Assembly (NCBI RefSeq): GCF_007995085.1
Contig: NZ_VOQS01000005.1
Location: forward strand, 558,001 to 622,000
Direction of reading: 5' to 3'
From: Paraburkholderia azotifigens
GTDB taxonomy: Bacteria; Pseudomonadota; Gammaproteobacteria; Burkholderiales; Burkholderiaceae
DNA: 64,000 nucleotides
Under the pieces are notes generated by a model. That model saw only the letters and a program-made list of their open reading frames with translations, was not told the origin of the DNA and did no database searches. Positions 63,953-64,000 of the stretch are shown here, one piece after another; positions within the stretch are counted from its first letter, which is position 1; each line of letters starts with the position of its first letter. The translations under genes and the position numbers were made by a program.

Positions 63953-64000
63953 TCAGCTTCCTGCAGAAGTGCCACCCGATTGTTTGAGCACACCCATCGA
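63953..64000 (-). CDS. Possible 3' end of a minus-strand gene cut by the window edge
   Basis: Fifteen codons (SMGVLKQSGGTSAGS) and a TGA, followed by a hairpin. Gene identity cannot be judged from so little. It is listed because the hairpin placement suggests a real gene end. Confidence 0.3.
   Translation of the reverse strand, partial: SMGVLKQSGGTSAGS

Noticed and set aside
1..64000. tRNA, rRNA, transposase, integrase and att sites
   Set aside because: None was recognised on either strand; the mosaic appearance comes from catabolic islands and decayed genes, not from a visible mobile element.

Overview
The window is high-GC DNA from a beta-proteobacterium, most likely Burkholderia sensu lato (Paraburkholderia or Caballeronia type). 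The grounds are codon use, the family content (DUF3331, GlxA/AraC regulators, a Burkholderia-type trimeric porin) and the density of catabolic islands. No rRNA, tRNA, phage, transposase or CRISPR array was found. The gene content is accessory metabolism, as expected of a secondary chromosome or megaplasmid; that placement is inference.

Layout. 1-2.5 kb: the 3' end of galactarate dehydratase garD and an exported lactonase-type beta-propeller. 2.9-11.7 kb: a creatinine/creatine catabolic island consisting of a GlxA-type regulator, creatinase, glyA, creatininase, an NCS1 permease, a strong terminator, an MFS carrier and a second GlxA-type regulator. Two promoters here share a phase-perfect composite element. 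12-18 kb: a gallate pathway with a small membrane protein, gallate dioxygenase galA, an aromatic-acid MFS carrier, ligJ, ligK and a signal-less periplasmic-binding-fold protein. 18.3-22.8 kb: kup potassium transporter and a multi-PAS hybrid histidine kinase. 23-31 kb: mixed genes, including a broken secreted-protein gene, an orphan TadE/TadG pair, an alpha/beta hydrolase, a methyltransferase, RDD and NUDIX proteins, a Uma2-like protein and a lipoprotein. 31.3-35.5 kb: a Tat-signal MmgE/PrpD protein divergent from a GntR regulator, and a cyclic-nucleotide-domain/thioredoxin-reductase-like fusion.

35.6-44.4 kb: a scar with a LysR fragment and a decayed alcohol dehydrogenase, then a polyol island (zinc-family dehydrogenase, SDR, SorC regulator, ABC permeases, binding protein) with its ATPase gene divergent across a probable SorC operator. 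44.6-46.2 kb: an unrecognised hydrophilic protein that may be a secreted effector, and a DUF2945 protein. 46.3-53 kb: a probable hydroxy-di/tricarboxylate island (2-HCT carrier, AtoE-type carrier, LigI-like amidohydrolase, class III CoA-transferase, CitE-like lyase) with a divergent LysR gene. 53-61 kb: small redox/detoxification genes (DUF3788, cupin, GST-like, AhpD-like, nitroreductase, AraC regulator, broken SDR, DUF3331, azoreductase) and a frameshifted MocR regulator. 61-63.8 kb: a second ligJ-ligK pair downstream of a porin.

The main structural observation is that the two ligJ-ligK copies, in inverted orientation about 44 kb apart, are essentially identical over 1656 bp (15548-17203 and 61006-62661; two differences seen). 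Yet their ligK 3' ends and ligJ 5' ends are homologous but diverged. This points to gene conversion between older paralogues. The main regulatory observation is the shared element upstream of creatinase and of the MFS gene at 9206: three sequence blocks at identical spacing, with AraC-type half-sites repeated every 21 bp.
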